Source of the DNA: Ignavibacteriales bacterium
GTDB lineage: Bacteria > Bacteroidota > Ignavibacteria > T3Sed10-11
NCBI GenBank assembly: GCA_003560935.1
Contig: PWJF01000311.1
Coordinates: 1 to 5,431 of the forward strand
Direction: 5' to 3'
DNA: 5,431 nt
The translations under genes were made by a program, and so were the position numbers. Shown here piece after piece: positions 1 through 5,431 of the stretch (position 1 is the first letter of the stretch; each line of letters begins with the position of its first letter). The notes under the pieces are model-generated. The model saw only the letters and a program-made list of their open reading frames with translations, was not told the DNA's origin and searched no databases.

Positions 1-1
1 C

Positions 2-169
2 GGTGAGCAGAACGGTGACGCGCACCTGAAAAATCTGCTTGTACATCATCAGGTCATCATTCCGATTACGGAAGGAAAATGCGATTTCGGACCCTGGCAG
101 CAAGTATACTATGCGGAATTTGACGGACAGCGTAAAAAACGTGTAATTATCAAGGTGATTGGAGAATAA
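2..169 (+). CDS. YjbQ/UPF0047 family protein, C-terminal part (secondary thiamine-phosphate synthase type)
   Basis: This is a partial gene whose start lies left of the window; 55 residues and a TAA stop (167-169) are visible. The translation begins [13 protein letters not shown] and continues with [18 protein letters not shown] and [17 protein letters not shown]. These are the conserved C-terminal blocks of the YjbQ/UPF0047 family: the NGDAHL motif, the G-x-x-x-F-G-x-W-Q segment and the terminal EFDGxRxKRV strand. Family members are small single-domain cytoplasmic proteins of about 135-140 residues, so roughly the last 40 percent is present. The family is annotated as a secondary thiamine-phosphate synthase, based on thiamine-phosphate synthase activity reported for some members; its main role in most bacteria is unsettled. 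The stop is followed by an 82-base gap with its own promoter candidate, so this gene probably does not share a job with those downstream. Identification of the family is firm, the substrate is not. Confidence 0.9.
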   Translation, partial: GEQNGDAHLKNLLVHHQVIIPITEGKCDFGPWQQVYYAEFDGQRKKRVIIKVIGE

Positions 170-188
170 CTCCGGAGAAGAACTTTTC

Positions 189-217
189 TTGAACGGGTCA
201 CTAAAGTTTAATATATT
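189..217 (+). promoter_or_regulatory. Candidate sigma-70-type promoter for the GWxTD gene
   Basis: A -35-like TTGAAC (189-194) and a -10-like TATATT (212-217) are separated by 17 bases, the ideal spacing. They match the E. coli consensus at 4 of 6 and 5 of 6 positions. The same -10 region (TATATTTT, 212-219) also resembles the Bacteroidota -7 box TAnnTTTG except for its last base, so it could work under either kind of sigma factor. Transcription would start around 224-227, giving a leader of about 25 bases before the chosen start at 252. The site is the only good promoter candidate in the short gap after the YjbQ gene. It is a prediction from sequence only. Confidence 0.5.
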
Positions 218-235
218 TTAGTATGTGGCTTTTTT

Positions 236-242
236 AAGGAGG
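236..242 (+). promoter_or_regulatory. Ribosome binding site that decides the GWxTD start
   Basis: AAGGAGG is a near-perfect Shine-Dalgarno sequence. It ends 9 bases before ATG 252-254 and directly abuts ATG 243-245. It lies inside the reading frame if GTG 225 were used. The spacing fits only the ATG at 252, which also gives the cleanest signal peptide. Confidence 0.8.
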
Positions 243-251
243 ATGTGTATT

Positions 252-1646
252 ATGATTACACGCGGGGTATATTCGACAGTTGTTTTTATTTTTCTCACCG
301 GAACACTGTTATCACAGAATTCAGGTCTTCGGCTCAATGTTGATTATGCTCAATTCCGGGGCACGGAAGATTCTCTTTATATTGAACTCTATTATTCGTT
401 TGCGGCGAACAAATTGGTTTATTCATACACCGGTGATCGATATATCGGAACAGTCGAATTAGATGTTGGCGTTCATGATAGCGCCAAACCGGTAGAACCG
501 GTAATGGAACGATTATTCCGCATGAAGTATGCTGTGGAGGATACTACAGGGGCAAACCTCAATCAAACGGTTGTCGGATTATCCGGGTTCTTCCTGTCAC
601 CCGGTGAGTACAGTCTGAAGATCAGAGGGTATGATGTTAATAAACCCGATAATGTGGATAGTGTGTCATTCGGATTGCAGCTTTCAGATCTTCCCGATAA
701 GCATATTGCCGTAAGCGATGTACAGTTTGCAAACTCGATACGTCAGATTTCTGAAGACCCGGGCAACACGTTTTATAAAAACACGCTTGAAGTAATTCCG
801 AATCCGGGCCGCATATTCGGTGTCGGGCATCCCATATTATTTTATTATATGGAGGTTTACAATCTGCTTGCTGCAGCGGAGGCAGGGGAGAAATATACTA
901 TCAGAACGGCAGTGTATGATGCAATCGGTAATCAATATTACGAACGCGAGAATACAAAGATTAGAAAACACGAATCGAGCGTTGAGGTAGGTACGGTAAA
1001 CACCTCGGGATTTAAAAGTGGTGCATTTACCTTAACGGTTGCTATAGTCGATCCGGTTTCAAATATTGTTGTGAGTTCGTCACGGCGTTTCTTTGTTTTT
1101 AATCCCCACCACGGTATTGCTGAGGGTGCACGTGACGGGGCGCCGCAAGGTGTTGTTGCCAGTATTTACGCAGTAATGTCGGAAGAAGAAGTCGATAAAG
1201 AGTTCGAGCAAATGCGGTATATAACAAACTCACAGGACCGCCAGGAATTCGGTGAACTAAAAACAAAAAGAGAGAAGCAGCGTTTCCTGTTTGAATTCTG
1301 GCGCCAGCTTGATCCTGATCCCGCATCCCCCGCAAATCCGGTTAGGAAGGAATATCTTGACCGTGTGCATTATGCCAATCGGCAATTCGGATTCGGTTTT
1401 CGCGATGGATGGCGAAGCGACCGCGGCAGGGTCTTTATAAACTATGGACCGCCGGATGAGTACGAGCGATACCCCAGTCGGAGCGATACCAAACCGTTTG
1501 AGATATGGCACTATAATAATATTCAAGGTGGTGTGATATTCGTCTTTGTCGATCGTACCGGATTCCAGGATTATCAGCTCGTTCACTCGACGCATCGCAA
1601 CGAACTGCGTGATGATAATTGGCGGCAGTATATTCGCCAAAATTAA
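252..1646 (+). CDS. Secreted GWxTD-domain protein of unknown function
   Basis: The 464-residue product starts with a signal peptide: ITR, then a hydrophobic run GVYSTVVFIFLTGTLL, with cleavage probably near LLSQ-N at residues 20-23. No lipobox cysteine is present, so it is periplasmic or surface-exposed rather than a lipoprotein. Residues 25-285 are beta-rich, with two likely sandwich-type segments (about 26-145 and 152-284). Residues 310-464 form the GWxTD domain: a charged helical part (EEVDKEFEQMRYI, KREKQRFLFEFWRQLDPDP), then EYLDRVHYANRQF and the signature GWRSDRGRVFINYGPPDE at 386-403. The signature has Ser where the family name has Thr. GWxTD proteins are common in Bacteroidota, Ignavibacteriota and Acidobacteriota and have no established biochemical role. 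A start at GTG 225 would add nine residues but would include the Shine-Dalgarno sequence, so 252 is preferred. The next reading frame begins within tens of bases, so this may be the first gene of the downstream operon. Confidence 0.9.
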   Translation: MITRGVYSTVVFIFLTGTLLSQNSGLRLNVDYAQFRGTEDSLYIELYYSFAANKLVYSYTGDRYIGTVELDVGVHDSAKPVEPVMERLFRMKYAVEDTTGANLNQTVVGLSGFFLSPGEYSLKIRGYDVNKPDNVDSVSFGLQLSDLPDKHIAVSDVQFANSIRQISEDPGNTFYKNTLEVIPNPGRIFGVGHPILFYYMEVYNLLAAAEAGEKYTIRTAVYDAIGNQYYERENTKIRKHESSVEVGTVNTSGFKSGAFTLTVAIVDPVSNIVVSSSRRFFVFNPHHGIAEGARDGAPQGVVASIYAVMSEEEVDKEFEQMRYITNSQDRQEFGELKTKREKQRFLFEFWRQLDPDPASPANPVRKEYLDRVHYANRQFGFGFRDGWRSDRGRVFINYGPPDEYERYPSRSDTKPFEIWHYNNIQGGVIFVFVDRTGFQDYQLVHSTHRNELRDDNWRQYIRQN

Positions 1647-1654
1647 TTATCCTA

Positions 1655-1771
1655 ATGGACAACAAACCGTAGATCATCACCATAGGAACCCACGCTATTT
1701 TTCATAAGAATACGGGCATAATACGAAAGTTCGAGTACCTGGTACTCCGGCTTTTTAGTACGTCATTACAA
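1655..1771 (+). other. In-frame upstream extension of the acyltransferase with an internal TAG and no usual start
   Basis: The acyltransferase frame is open from 1673. The stretch 1721-1771 translates to IRKFEYLVLRLFSTSLQ, leading straight into LLPFHGMQSF. A basic residue pair followed by EYLxLRLxxxxLxLLP is the normal N-terminal membrane-associated helix of LpxL/HtrB-type acyltransferases, so this stretch looks coding. Yet it has no ATG, GTG or TTG. Possible starts are the rare ATT 1697, with AGGAA at 1684-1688 eight bases upstream, ATA 1718 or 1721, or CTG 1739. The in-frame ATG at 1655, eight bases after the GWxTD stop, reads MDNKP and then meets TAG at 1670-1672. The explanation may be a rare start codon, a nonsense change, a sequence error, or TAG read-through. 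Confidence 0.55.
1725..1756 (+). terminator. Terminator- or attenuator-like hairpin at the acyltransferase start
   Basis: The left arm GAAAGTTCGAGTACC (1725-1739) and right arm GGTACTCCGGCTTTT (1741-1755) pair at 14 of 15 positions, counting three G-T wobbles, with one C-C mismatch. The inner seven pairs are perfect around a single T at 1740, so in RNA the two innermost pairs would open to make the loop. The right arm runs into CTTTTT (1751-1756) and the left side starts GAAAG, the A-tract/U-tract layout of a bidirectional intrinsic terminator. It overlaps sequence that also looks like coding for the acyltransferase N-terminus, so it may be accidental, or it may attenuate transcription between the GWxTD gene and the operon. 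Confidence 0.3.
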
Positions 1772-2614
1772 TTGTTGCCATTTCACGGCATGCAAAGTTT
1801 TACACGTATTCTTGCCGATTTTTCTTTTTATGTTTTACGCGTTCGGAGAAAAGTTGCATTAGAGAATCTCAGACATGCATTTCCCGAACAGCCCGAATCA
1901 TGGATCCGCCGTATTGCCCGTCAATCGCAGCATGGGTTGTTTCTTTCAATGTTTGAATTTTTATATTCCCGAAAATTTACGGCGGAAGAAATAAAGCAAC
2001 ACGTTTCCATTACAAATGTGGATGTCATATGGAATGCATTTCGTCGAAATCGCGGTGTTATATTTATGACCGGACATTTCGGCAACTGGGAATTGCTGGC
2101 CATTGCTACAATGCTTCACATTAATTCATCGGGTGTAATAATCGTAAAAAAACAAAAGAATCATTTTATCGATAAAATGATTAATGATCTTCGTACAGGA
2201 CATACCAATCGAATCGTCTATATGAAGGAATCTGTGCGCGAAATAATTAAAACGCTCGGCAAAAACGGTGTCGTTGCGATGATCGCCGATCAAAGCGCAC
2301 CGCGCGATAGCGTGTATGTACCGTTCTTCGGGAGGGAGGTAGCGACGTTTGCGGGGCCGGCGTATTTTGCCCTGCGGACAGGTGCACCGATATTGATGGG
2401 GCTTACCATCCGCAGGCCCGATGGCGGATATGATGCAATTTTTGAGGAGGTACAATCTGAAGATCTTCAGGATGCAAGTAAAGAAAACATAAGAGAGTTA
2501 ACTGCACGTCATACAGCAGTGCTCGAAAAATATATTCATGAACATCCAGATCATTGGTTATGGCAGCATAAACGGTGGAAACATGTGCGAAAAGGTGAAG
2601 AAGATAATACATGA
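1772..2614 (+). CDS. LpxL/HtrB-type lysophospholipid acyltransferase
   Basis: The product belongs to the lipid A biosynthesis lauroyl/myristoyl acyltransferase family, inner-membrane enzymes that transfer an acyl chain from acyl-ACP or acyl-CoA onto a lipid A or similar glycolipid precursor. Numbered from TTG 1772 (280 residues), RRKVALENLRHAFPE (25-39) is the typical post-helix block. The catalytic H-x4-E motif is HFGNWE (His102, Glu107). ADQSAPRDSVYVPFFGREV (172-190) is the conserved DQ...FFG block, and HPDHWLWQHKRWK (258-270) is the family's C-terminal P-x-x-W-x-W-x-H-x-R block. All core motifs are intact. The true start is probably upstream: the family's N-terminal helix is encoded before 1772 in the same frame, and including it gives about 298-305 residues, the usual family length. 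TTG 1772 is the first conventional start codon, so it is given here as the conservative start. The stop overlaps the next gene's ATG as ATGA. The exact lipid acceptor cannot be told. Confidence 0.88.
   Translation: MLPFHGMQSFTRILADFSFYVLRVRRKVALENLRHAFPEQPESWIRRIARQSQHGLFLSMFEFLYSRKFTAEEIKQHVSITNVDVIWNAFRRNRGVIFMTGHFGNWELLAIATMLHINSSGVIIVKKQKNHFIDKMINDLRTGHTNRIVYMKESVREIIKTLGKNGVVAMIADQSAPRDSVYVPFFGREVATFAGPAYFALRTGAPILMGLTIRRPDGGYDAIFEEVQSEDLQDASKENIRELTARHTAVLEKYIHEHPDHWLWQHKRWKHVRKGEEDNT
2159..2182 (+). repeat. Perfect 24-base palindrome inside the acyltransferase gene
   Basis: The left half AATCATTTTATC (2159-2170) is followed at once by its exact reverse complement GATAAAATGATT (2171-2182). 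It encodes NHFIDKMI in the acyltransferase, and the opposite strand therefore reads the same residues. The flanking bases (G2158, A2183) do not pair, so the symmetry ends sharply. It could be a dimeric-protein binding site or a chance result of AT-rich codons. Confidence 0.95.
2457..2470 (+). repeat. Perfect 14-base palindrome near the acyltransferase C-terminus
   Basis: CTGAAGA (2457-2463) is followed at once by TCTTCAG (2464-2470), its exact reverse complement. It lies in coding sequence (the SEDLQ region). A palindrome this long may occur by chance in a window of this size, so no function is claimed. Confidence 0.9.
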
Positions 2615-3687
2615 AATTTCTATTCTTAAATTCCGCGGGAATATGGGGAGGGAATGAGAAATGGACGCATATGGCTGCAACGTCTCTTGCGAAGGAGCAT
2701 TCGGTATACCTAGCGTATAAAAATGAAGTTGTAGGAGAACGGTATACTATCGAAAAAATAAAACTGCCGTTTCGATTCAGCTTTGATCCCGTATCTATTA
2801 TACCGTTGATCTCATTTATACGGAAAAACAAAATTGATGTATTGATTCCGACGAAGAAGCGTGACTATGTGATTGCGGGTATCACCGCACGACAATGCGG
2901 GATTATAAATATAGTACGGCTCGGCATTGTTCGAAAACTCGGACGAAATCCGTATAAGAATTTTGTATACAACAAATTGACACACGGCATTATTGTCAAT
3001 GCACAGGTAATAAAAGATGTACTGCTCCAATCGCCTTTTATGAGCGGAGAGAAGATTCGCGTGATCTATAACGGATTGGATATCGATGCACTGGAATCAA
3101 ACAGTAAATCATACTCTATATCCGCGAAACCGTTCCCTTTTCTTGTCAGTACCGTCGGACGTGTTTCGAGAAGAAAGGGAATAGATATTATACTCAAAAT
3201 ATTTTCCATTTTTTTAAAAAGAACCCAATCGAGTGATGCCGGTTTGATGATTATCGGGACGGGCGATAGGCTCGATGAGTATAAAAAACTTGCACATGAT
3301 CTCGGAATATCCGAAAAGGTAATCTTTACCGGATACCTTGATAATCCGTACCCGTACCTCAAACTGAGCGATGTGTACCTAACTGCGTCACAAAACGAGG
3401 GTATCTCAAATTCGTTATTAGAGGCACTATATTTTAAAAATGCAGTTATCACTACGAGAGCCGGTGGTGCTGGAGATATTATTGAAGATAGACAAAGTGG
3501 AATGCTTTTAAAGAATAATGATATTAATGCTGGAGTTGAAAACCTTATTGAATTGTACAGTGATGAGATGCTGCGGACTTCTCTCGGAGTGGAGGCACAA
3601 AAGGTGGTGCTTGATAATTTTTCATTACAAAGGATGACATCGGAAATTATTCAATTTTCGAAAATAATAATTGAAAGGTCGAAATGA
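2611..3687 (+). CDS. GT4-family glycosyltransferase (GT-B fold)
   Basis: The 358-residue product is a cytoplasmic or membrane-peripheral retaining glycosyltransferase that would transfer a sugar from a nucleotide-sugar donor to a lipid or oligosaccharide acceptor. The N-terminal Rossmann domain begins MKFLFLNSAGIWGGNEKW, with the acceptor-side glycine motif GGNEKW at 13-18, then KIDVLIPTKKRD (74-85) and HGIIVNA (125-131). The linker IYNGLD (152-157) opens the C-terminal donor domain, which shows VGRVSRRKG (182-190, basic residues Arg184 and Lys189 for the donor phosphates), IIGTGDR (214-220) and the E-x7-E motif EGISNSLLE (Glu263 and Glu271). All key positions are present and the length is normal. 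ATG 2611 overlaps the acyltransferase stop as ATGA, with AAGGTG at 2592-2597 as a rather distant Shine-Dalgarno sequence, so translation is probably coupled. The N-terminal half resembles the glycosyltransferase starting at 4402. The sugar and linkage cannot be assigned from sequence. Confidence 0.92.
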   Translation: MKFLFLNSAGIWGGNEKWTHMAATSLAKEHSVYLAYKNEVVGERYTIEKIKLPFRFSFDPVSIIPLISFIRKNKIDVLIPTKKRDYVIAGITARQCGIINIVRLGIVRKLGRNPYKNFVYNKLTHGIIVNAQVIKDVLLQSPFMSGEKIRVIYNGLDIDALESNSKSYSISAKPFPFLVSTVGRVSRRKGIDIILKIFSIFLKRTQSSDAGLMIIGTGDRLDEYKKLAHDLGISEKVIFTGYLDNPYPYLKLSDVYLTASQNEGISNSLLEALYFKNAVITTRAGGAGDIIEDRQSGMLLKNNDINAGVENLIELYSDEMLRTSLGVEAQKVVLDNFSLQRMTSEIIQFSKIIIERSK

Positions 3688-4394
3688 ATAGAAGAAAAGT
3701 TGCTTATTTACGAGGGAAAAGAATACTTAAGCAATTACTGGGCAAGGATGTATGGAATTATAAACAAACTACGGTCCCGGGTGAGTTTCACGGTTCGGAA
3801 TCTGAAGGATGGTGCGTTGCAACCGGTAGTCTTTCCAGTAATAGTATTGTATATTCAATCGGAATCGGTGATGATATAACATTTGATCTTTCTTTGATTG
3901 ATCGATATGATATTCAACTGTTCGCGTACGATCCGACGCCGGAATCTATTGATTGGATTAACCGTCAGAATTTACCGGAGAATTTTCATTTCTACGGGAA
4001 AGGTCTCGCATCGTATGACGGAGTTGCTAAATTTTATCGGTCAAAAAAAAAGACTAATATATGTCATAGTATGATGCAAAGGAAAGAAACCGTGCGAGAG
4101 GCTGTCGAAGTTCCCGTGGAGCGACTTGCATCACTTTGCAAAGAAAATGGCCACACAAGCATTGATCTATTAAAAATGGATATCGAGGGTGCAGAGTATG
4201 AAGTGTTGGATGATATTATAAATAGTGAAATCAATATTGATCAAATTCTCGTTGAATTTCATCATCGATTTAAAAATATAACGGTATCGAAAACCAAACG
4301 TGCTATTTCTCTACTGAATGAAGCGGGGTATAAGATCTTCTATATATCATTAAAAGGTCGCGAATATTCCTTTATTAATGAACGCTTACTCTAA
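3684..4394 (+). CDS. FkbM-family SAM-dependent methyltransferase
   Basis: The 236-residue product belongs to the FkbM (Methyltransf_21) family, which uses S-adenosylmethionine to methylate hydroxyl groups; members in polysaccharide and LPS clusters are thought to methylate sugars. The SAM-binding motif I is VYSIGIGDDITFDLSLID (56-73), with the glycine pair Gly60 and Gly62. The second strand is LFAYDPTPESIDW (79-91), with acidic Asp83 placed to hold the SAM ribose. VPVERLASL (143-151) and the family hallmark IDLLKMDIEGAEYEVL (160-175) follow, then ILVEFHHRF (188-196). The motifs are complete and the length is normal. The start ATG 3684 overlaps the previous stop as ATGA and has AAAGG at 3674-3678 five bases upstream, so the start is well supported. 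Its place between two glycosyltransferases suggests that a sugar added by one of them, or the chain end, is the substrate. This is inferred from context. Confidence 0.93.
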   Translation: MNRRKVAYLRGKRILKQLLGKDVWNYKQTTVPGEFHGSESEGWCVATGSLSSNSIVYSIGIGDDITFDLSLIDRYDIQLFAYDPTPESIDWINRQNLPENFHFYGKGLASYDGVAKFYRSKKKTNICHSMMQRKETVREAVEVPVERLASLCKENGHTSIDLLKMDIEGAEYEVLDDIINSEINIDQILVEFHHRFKNITVSKTKRAISLLNEAGYKIFYISLKGREYSFINERLL

Positions 4395-4401
4395 AAATTC
4401 A

Positions 4402-4418
4402 ATGAATATATTATTCAT
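4402..4418 (+). promoter_or_regulatory. Hairpin covering the start codon of the last glycosyltransferase
   Basis: ATGAATA (4402-4408) and TATTCAT (4412-4418) are exact reverse complements around a 3-base loop (TAT). The left arm contains the ATG start codon itself. The stem is almost all A-T pairs with one G-C pair (G4404 with C4416), so it would be weak. With no good Shine-Dalgarno sequence nearby, it would fit initiation that depends on ribosomes arriving from the FkbM gene, which ends seven bases upstream. Confidence 0.35.
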
Positions 4419-5431
4419 ACACAAAATCGCTAAATCAAAATTCGGTGGGGGTGAGAAATGGGTATTGACGGCGGCAAAAGGATTACAGGACAGAGGGCAT
4501 AGAGTCTTTCTCGGCTGCCGACTGCGATCGGTTCTATCCGAACGTGCAAAAGAAATAAGCATACCCGTTGAGCCATTTAATATCATCAGCGATGTGAGTA
4601 TCTATAATATCATAAAAATTACCCGATTTCTTTGTCGTGAAAAGATCGATGTGATCGTAAGTAAGAATCGTGATTTCGGAGTCGGGGGTACCGCCGGATG
4701 GTTGGCGGGAACTCCTGTTGTGCTTGTGCGTCACGGTCTGCCGCTCCGTAAAAATATAGCTAAACATCGTTTTTTGATCAATAGACTTGCTGATGGAATC
4801 ATCGTGAACGCCAGTATGACGAAGGAAATGTATGTTCGCAATAACTGGTTCGACAGCAAATTTATTCATGTGATATATAACGGTATAGAACCCGAACATG
4901 ACTGTGACCAGATGCCTTTTGAGACTATGTATCCCGGTAAAAAGATCATCCTCAGTGTCGGGCGACTTGAGAAGCAAAAGGGTTTTTCCTACCTCATTGG
5001 TGCGTCAAAGATACTCAAGGAACAAAGGACTGATTTCCTTATAGTTGTACTTGGTGAAGGAAAATTGCGCGAGACATTGAAAAAGCAAGCCGAAACACTT
5101 GGTGTTGGCGATTGCATACAATTGCCCGGTTTTGTGAAAAATGTCGGACCGTATATGAAAGGATGCGATGTGTTTGTTTTACCATCCCTGTTCGAAGGAT
5201 TATCCAATGCTGCCATAGAAGCAATGTCGTTCGGAAAACCCGCCGTCCTCAGCGATGTGAACGGCTCACGGGAAATAGTCACGCCGGGAGAGAACGGATT
5301 TATCGTTCCTCCAAAAGACGAAGTCGCTTTGGCGCAGGCGATCCTTGATCTCCTCGACGATGAAAGGCGCCGTACCGTTTTCGGTAACTGCGCACGCGTT
5401 CATGTATATGAACGTTTCAGCATCGAGGGTA
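4402..5431 (+). CDS. GT4-family glycosyltransferase, cut by the right edge
   Basis: An open frame of 343 codons runs off the window with no stop; about 20-40 residues are likely missing. It is a GT-B glycosyltransferase of family GT4. The N-terminal domain has MNILFIHKIAKSKFGGGEKW with GGGEKW at 15-20, KIDVIVSKNRD (81-91), VVLVRHGLP (106-114) and DGIIVNA (131-137). The donor domain follows the linker VIYNGIE (157-163) and has SVGRLEKQKG (185-194, Arg188 and Lys193), VLGEGKL (216-222) and the E-x7-E motif FEGLSNAAIEAMSFGKP (Glu265 and Glu273). All catalytic-type motifs are intact. Seven bases separate it from the FkbM stop. No clear Shine-Dalgarno sequence precedes ATG 4402; an in-frame ATG at 4378 would add eight residues and overlap the FkbM gene by 17 bases. 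ATG 4402 is chosen because MNILFIHK is a typical GT4 beginning. The shared GGxEKW, KID(V)...RD and GIIVNA blocks mark it as a relative of the gene at 2611. Confidence 0.92.
   Translation, partial: MNILFIHKIAKSKFGGGEKWVLTAAKGLQDRGHRVFLGCRLRSVLSERAKEISIPVEPFNIISDVSIYNIIKITRFLCREKIDVIVSKNRDFGVGGTAGWLAGTPVVLVRHGLPLRKNIAKHRFLINRLADGIIVNASMTKEMYVRNNWFDSKFIHVIYNGIEPEHDCDQMPFETMYPGKKIILSVGRLEKQKGFSYLIGASKILKEQRTDFLIVVLGEGKLRETLKKQAETLGVGDCIQLPGFVKNVGPYMKGCDVFVLPSLFEGLSNAAIEAMSFGKPAVLSDVNGSREIVTPGENGFIVPPKDEVALAQAILDLLDDERRRTVFGNCARVHVYERFSIEG

Noticed and set aside
170..190. Possible terminator after the YjbQ gene (CTCCGGAG palindrome and AAGAA/TTCTT arms)
   Set aside because: The palindrome has no loop and the second stem has only five weak pairs, with no T-run following. 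It does not look like an intrinsic terminator.
225..251. GTG 225 or ATG 243 as the start of the GWxTD protein
   Set aside because: The strong AAGGAGG at 236-242 would lie inside the coding region from 225 and directly touch the ATG at 243. Only ATG 252 has proper spacing and gives a clean signal peptide.
1464..1490. Ten-base direct repeat GAGCGATACC at 1464-1473 and 1481-1490
   Set aside because: There are only two copies, both in the coding region for the GWxTD domain and read in different frames. It is too short and isolated to mean more than chance.
2126..2455. Long open frame on the minus strand within the acyltransferase gene
   Set aside because: It shows no recognisable protein family and no ribosome binding site, and it lies entirely opposite a well-supported gene. 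Its NHFIDKMI resemblance to the + strand product comes from the 24-base palindrome.
4534..4977. Open frame of about 147 codons on the minus strand opposite the last glycosyltransferase
   Set aside because: The + strand carries continuous GT4 motifs across this stretch, and the minus-strand translation resembles nothing known.
1..5431. A new defence, mobile or RNA-based system
   Set aside because: All six genes fall into known families with a coherent envelope-glycolipid theme. No spaced repeats, transposase, integrase, reverse transcriptase or structured RNA gene was seen.

Overview
The window holds six protein genes, all on the + strand and closely packed: the tail of one gene, four complete genes and one gene cut by the right edge. 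No RNA gene, CRISPR array, insertion sequence or phage-like gene was seen. The genes point to a diderm (outer-membrane) bacterium, because a lipid A-type LpxL/HtrB acyltransferase sits with two family-4 glycosyltransferases and an FkbM methyltransferase. The secreted GWxTD-domain protein suggests the FCB group or one of the related candidate phyla (Bacteroidota, Ignavibacteriota, KSB1-like lineages). This placement is an inference from gene content, and species level cannot be read.

Layout. Positions 2-169 are the C-terminal end of a YjbQ/UPF0047 protein (thiamine-phosphate synthase type). Positions 170-251 are a short intergenic region with a good promoter candidate (189-217) and a strong ribosome binding site (236-242). 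Positions 252-1646 encode an exported GWxTD-domain protein of unknown function. Positions 1647-1771 are a problematic junction. The reading frame of the following acyltransferase is open from 1673 and its sequence looks like real protein, but there is no ATG, GTG or TTG before 1772. An in-frame ATG at 1655 is blocked by a TAG at 1670-1672. A terminator-like hairpin (1725-1756) lies in the same stretch. Positions 1772-2614 encode the acyltransferase, 2611-3687 a GT4 glycosyltransferase, 3684-4394 an FkbM-family methyltransferase, and 4402 to the right edge a second GT4 glycosyltransferase related to the first.

How they fit together. From the acyltransferase onward, neighbouring genes overlap by ATGA (2611-2614 and 3684-3687) or lie 7 bases apart, so they are almost certainly one translationally coupled operon. 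A reasonable reading is a surface glycolipid locus (lipid A/LPS core or similar): one gene acylates the lipid, two transfer sugars, and one O-methylates a sugar or other acceptor. The GWxTD gene may be the promoter-proximal member of the same transcript. The gene families are all known and I do not see a new defence or mobile system. The most useful oddities are the missing start and in-frame TAG of the acyltransferase, the hairpin over that start region, a perfect 24-base palindrome inside the acyltransferase gene, and a hairpin that covers the start codon of the last gene.
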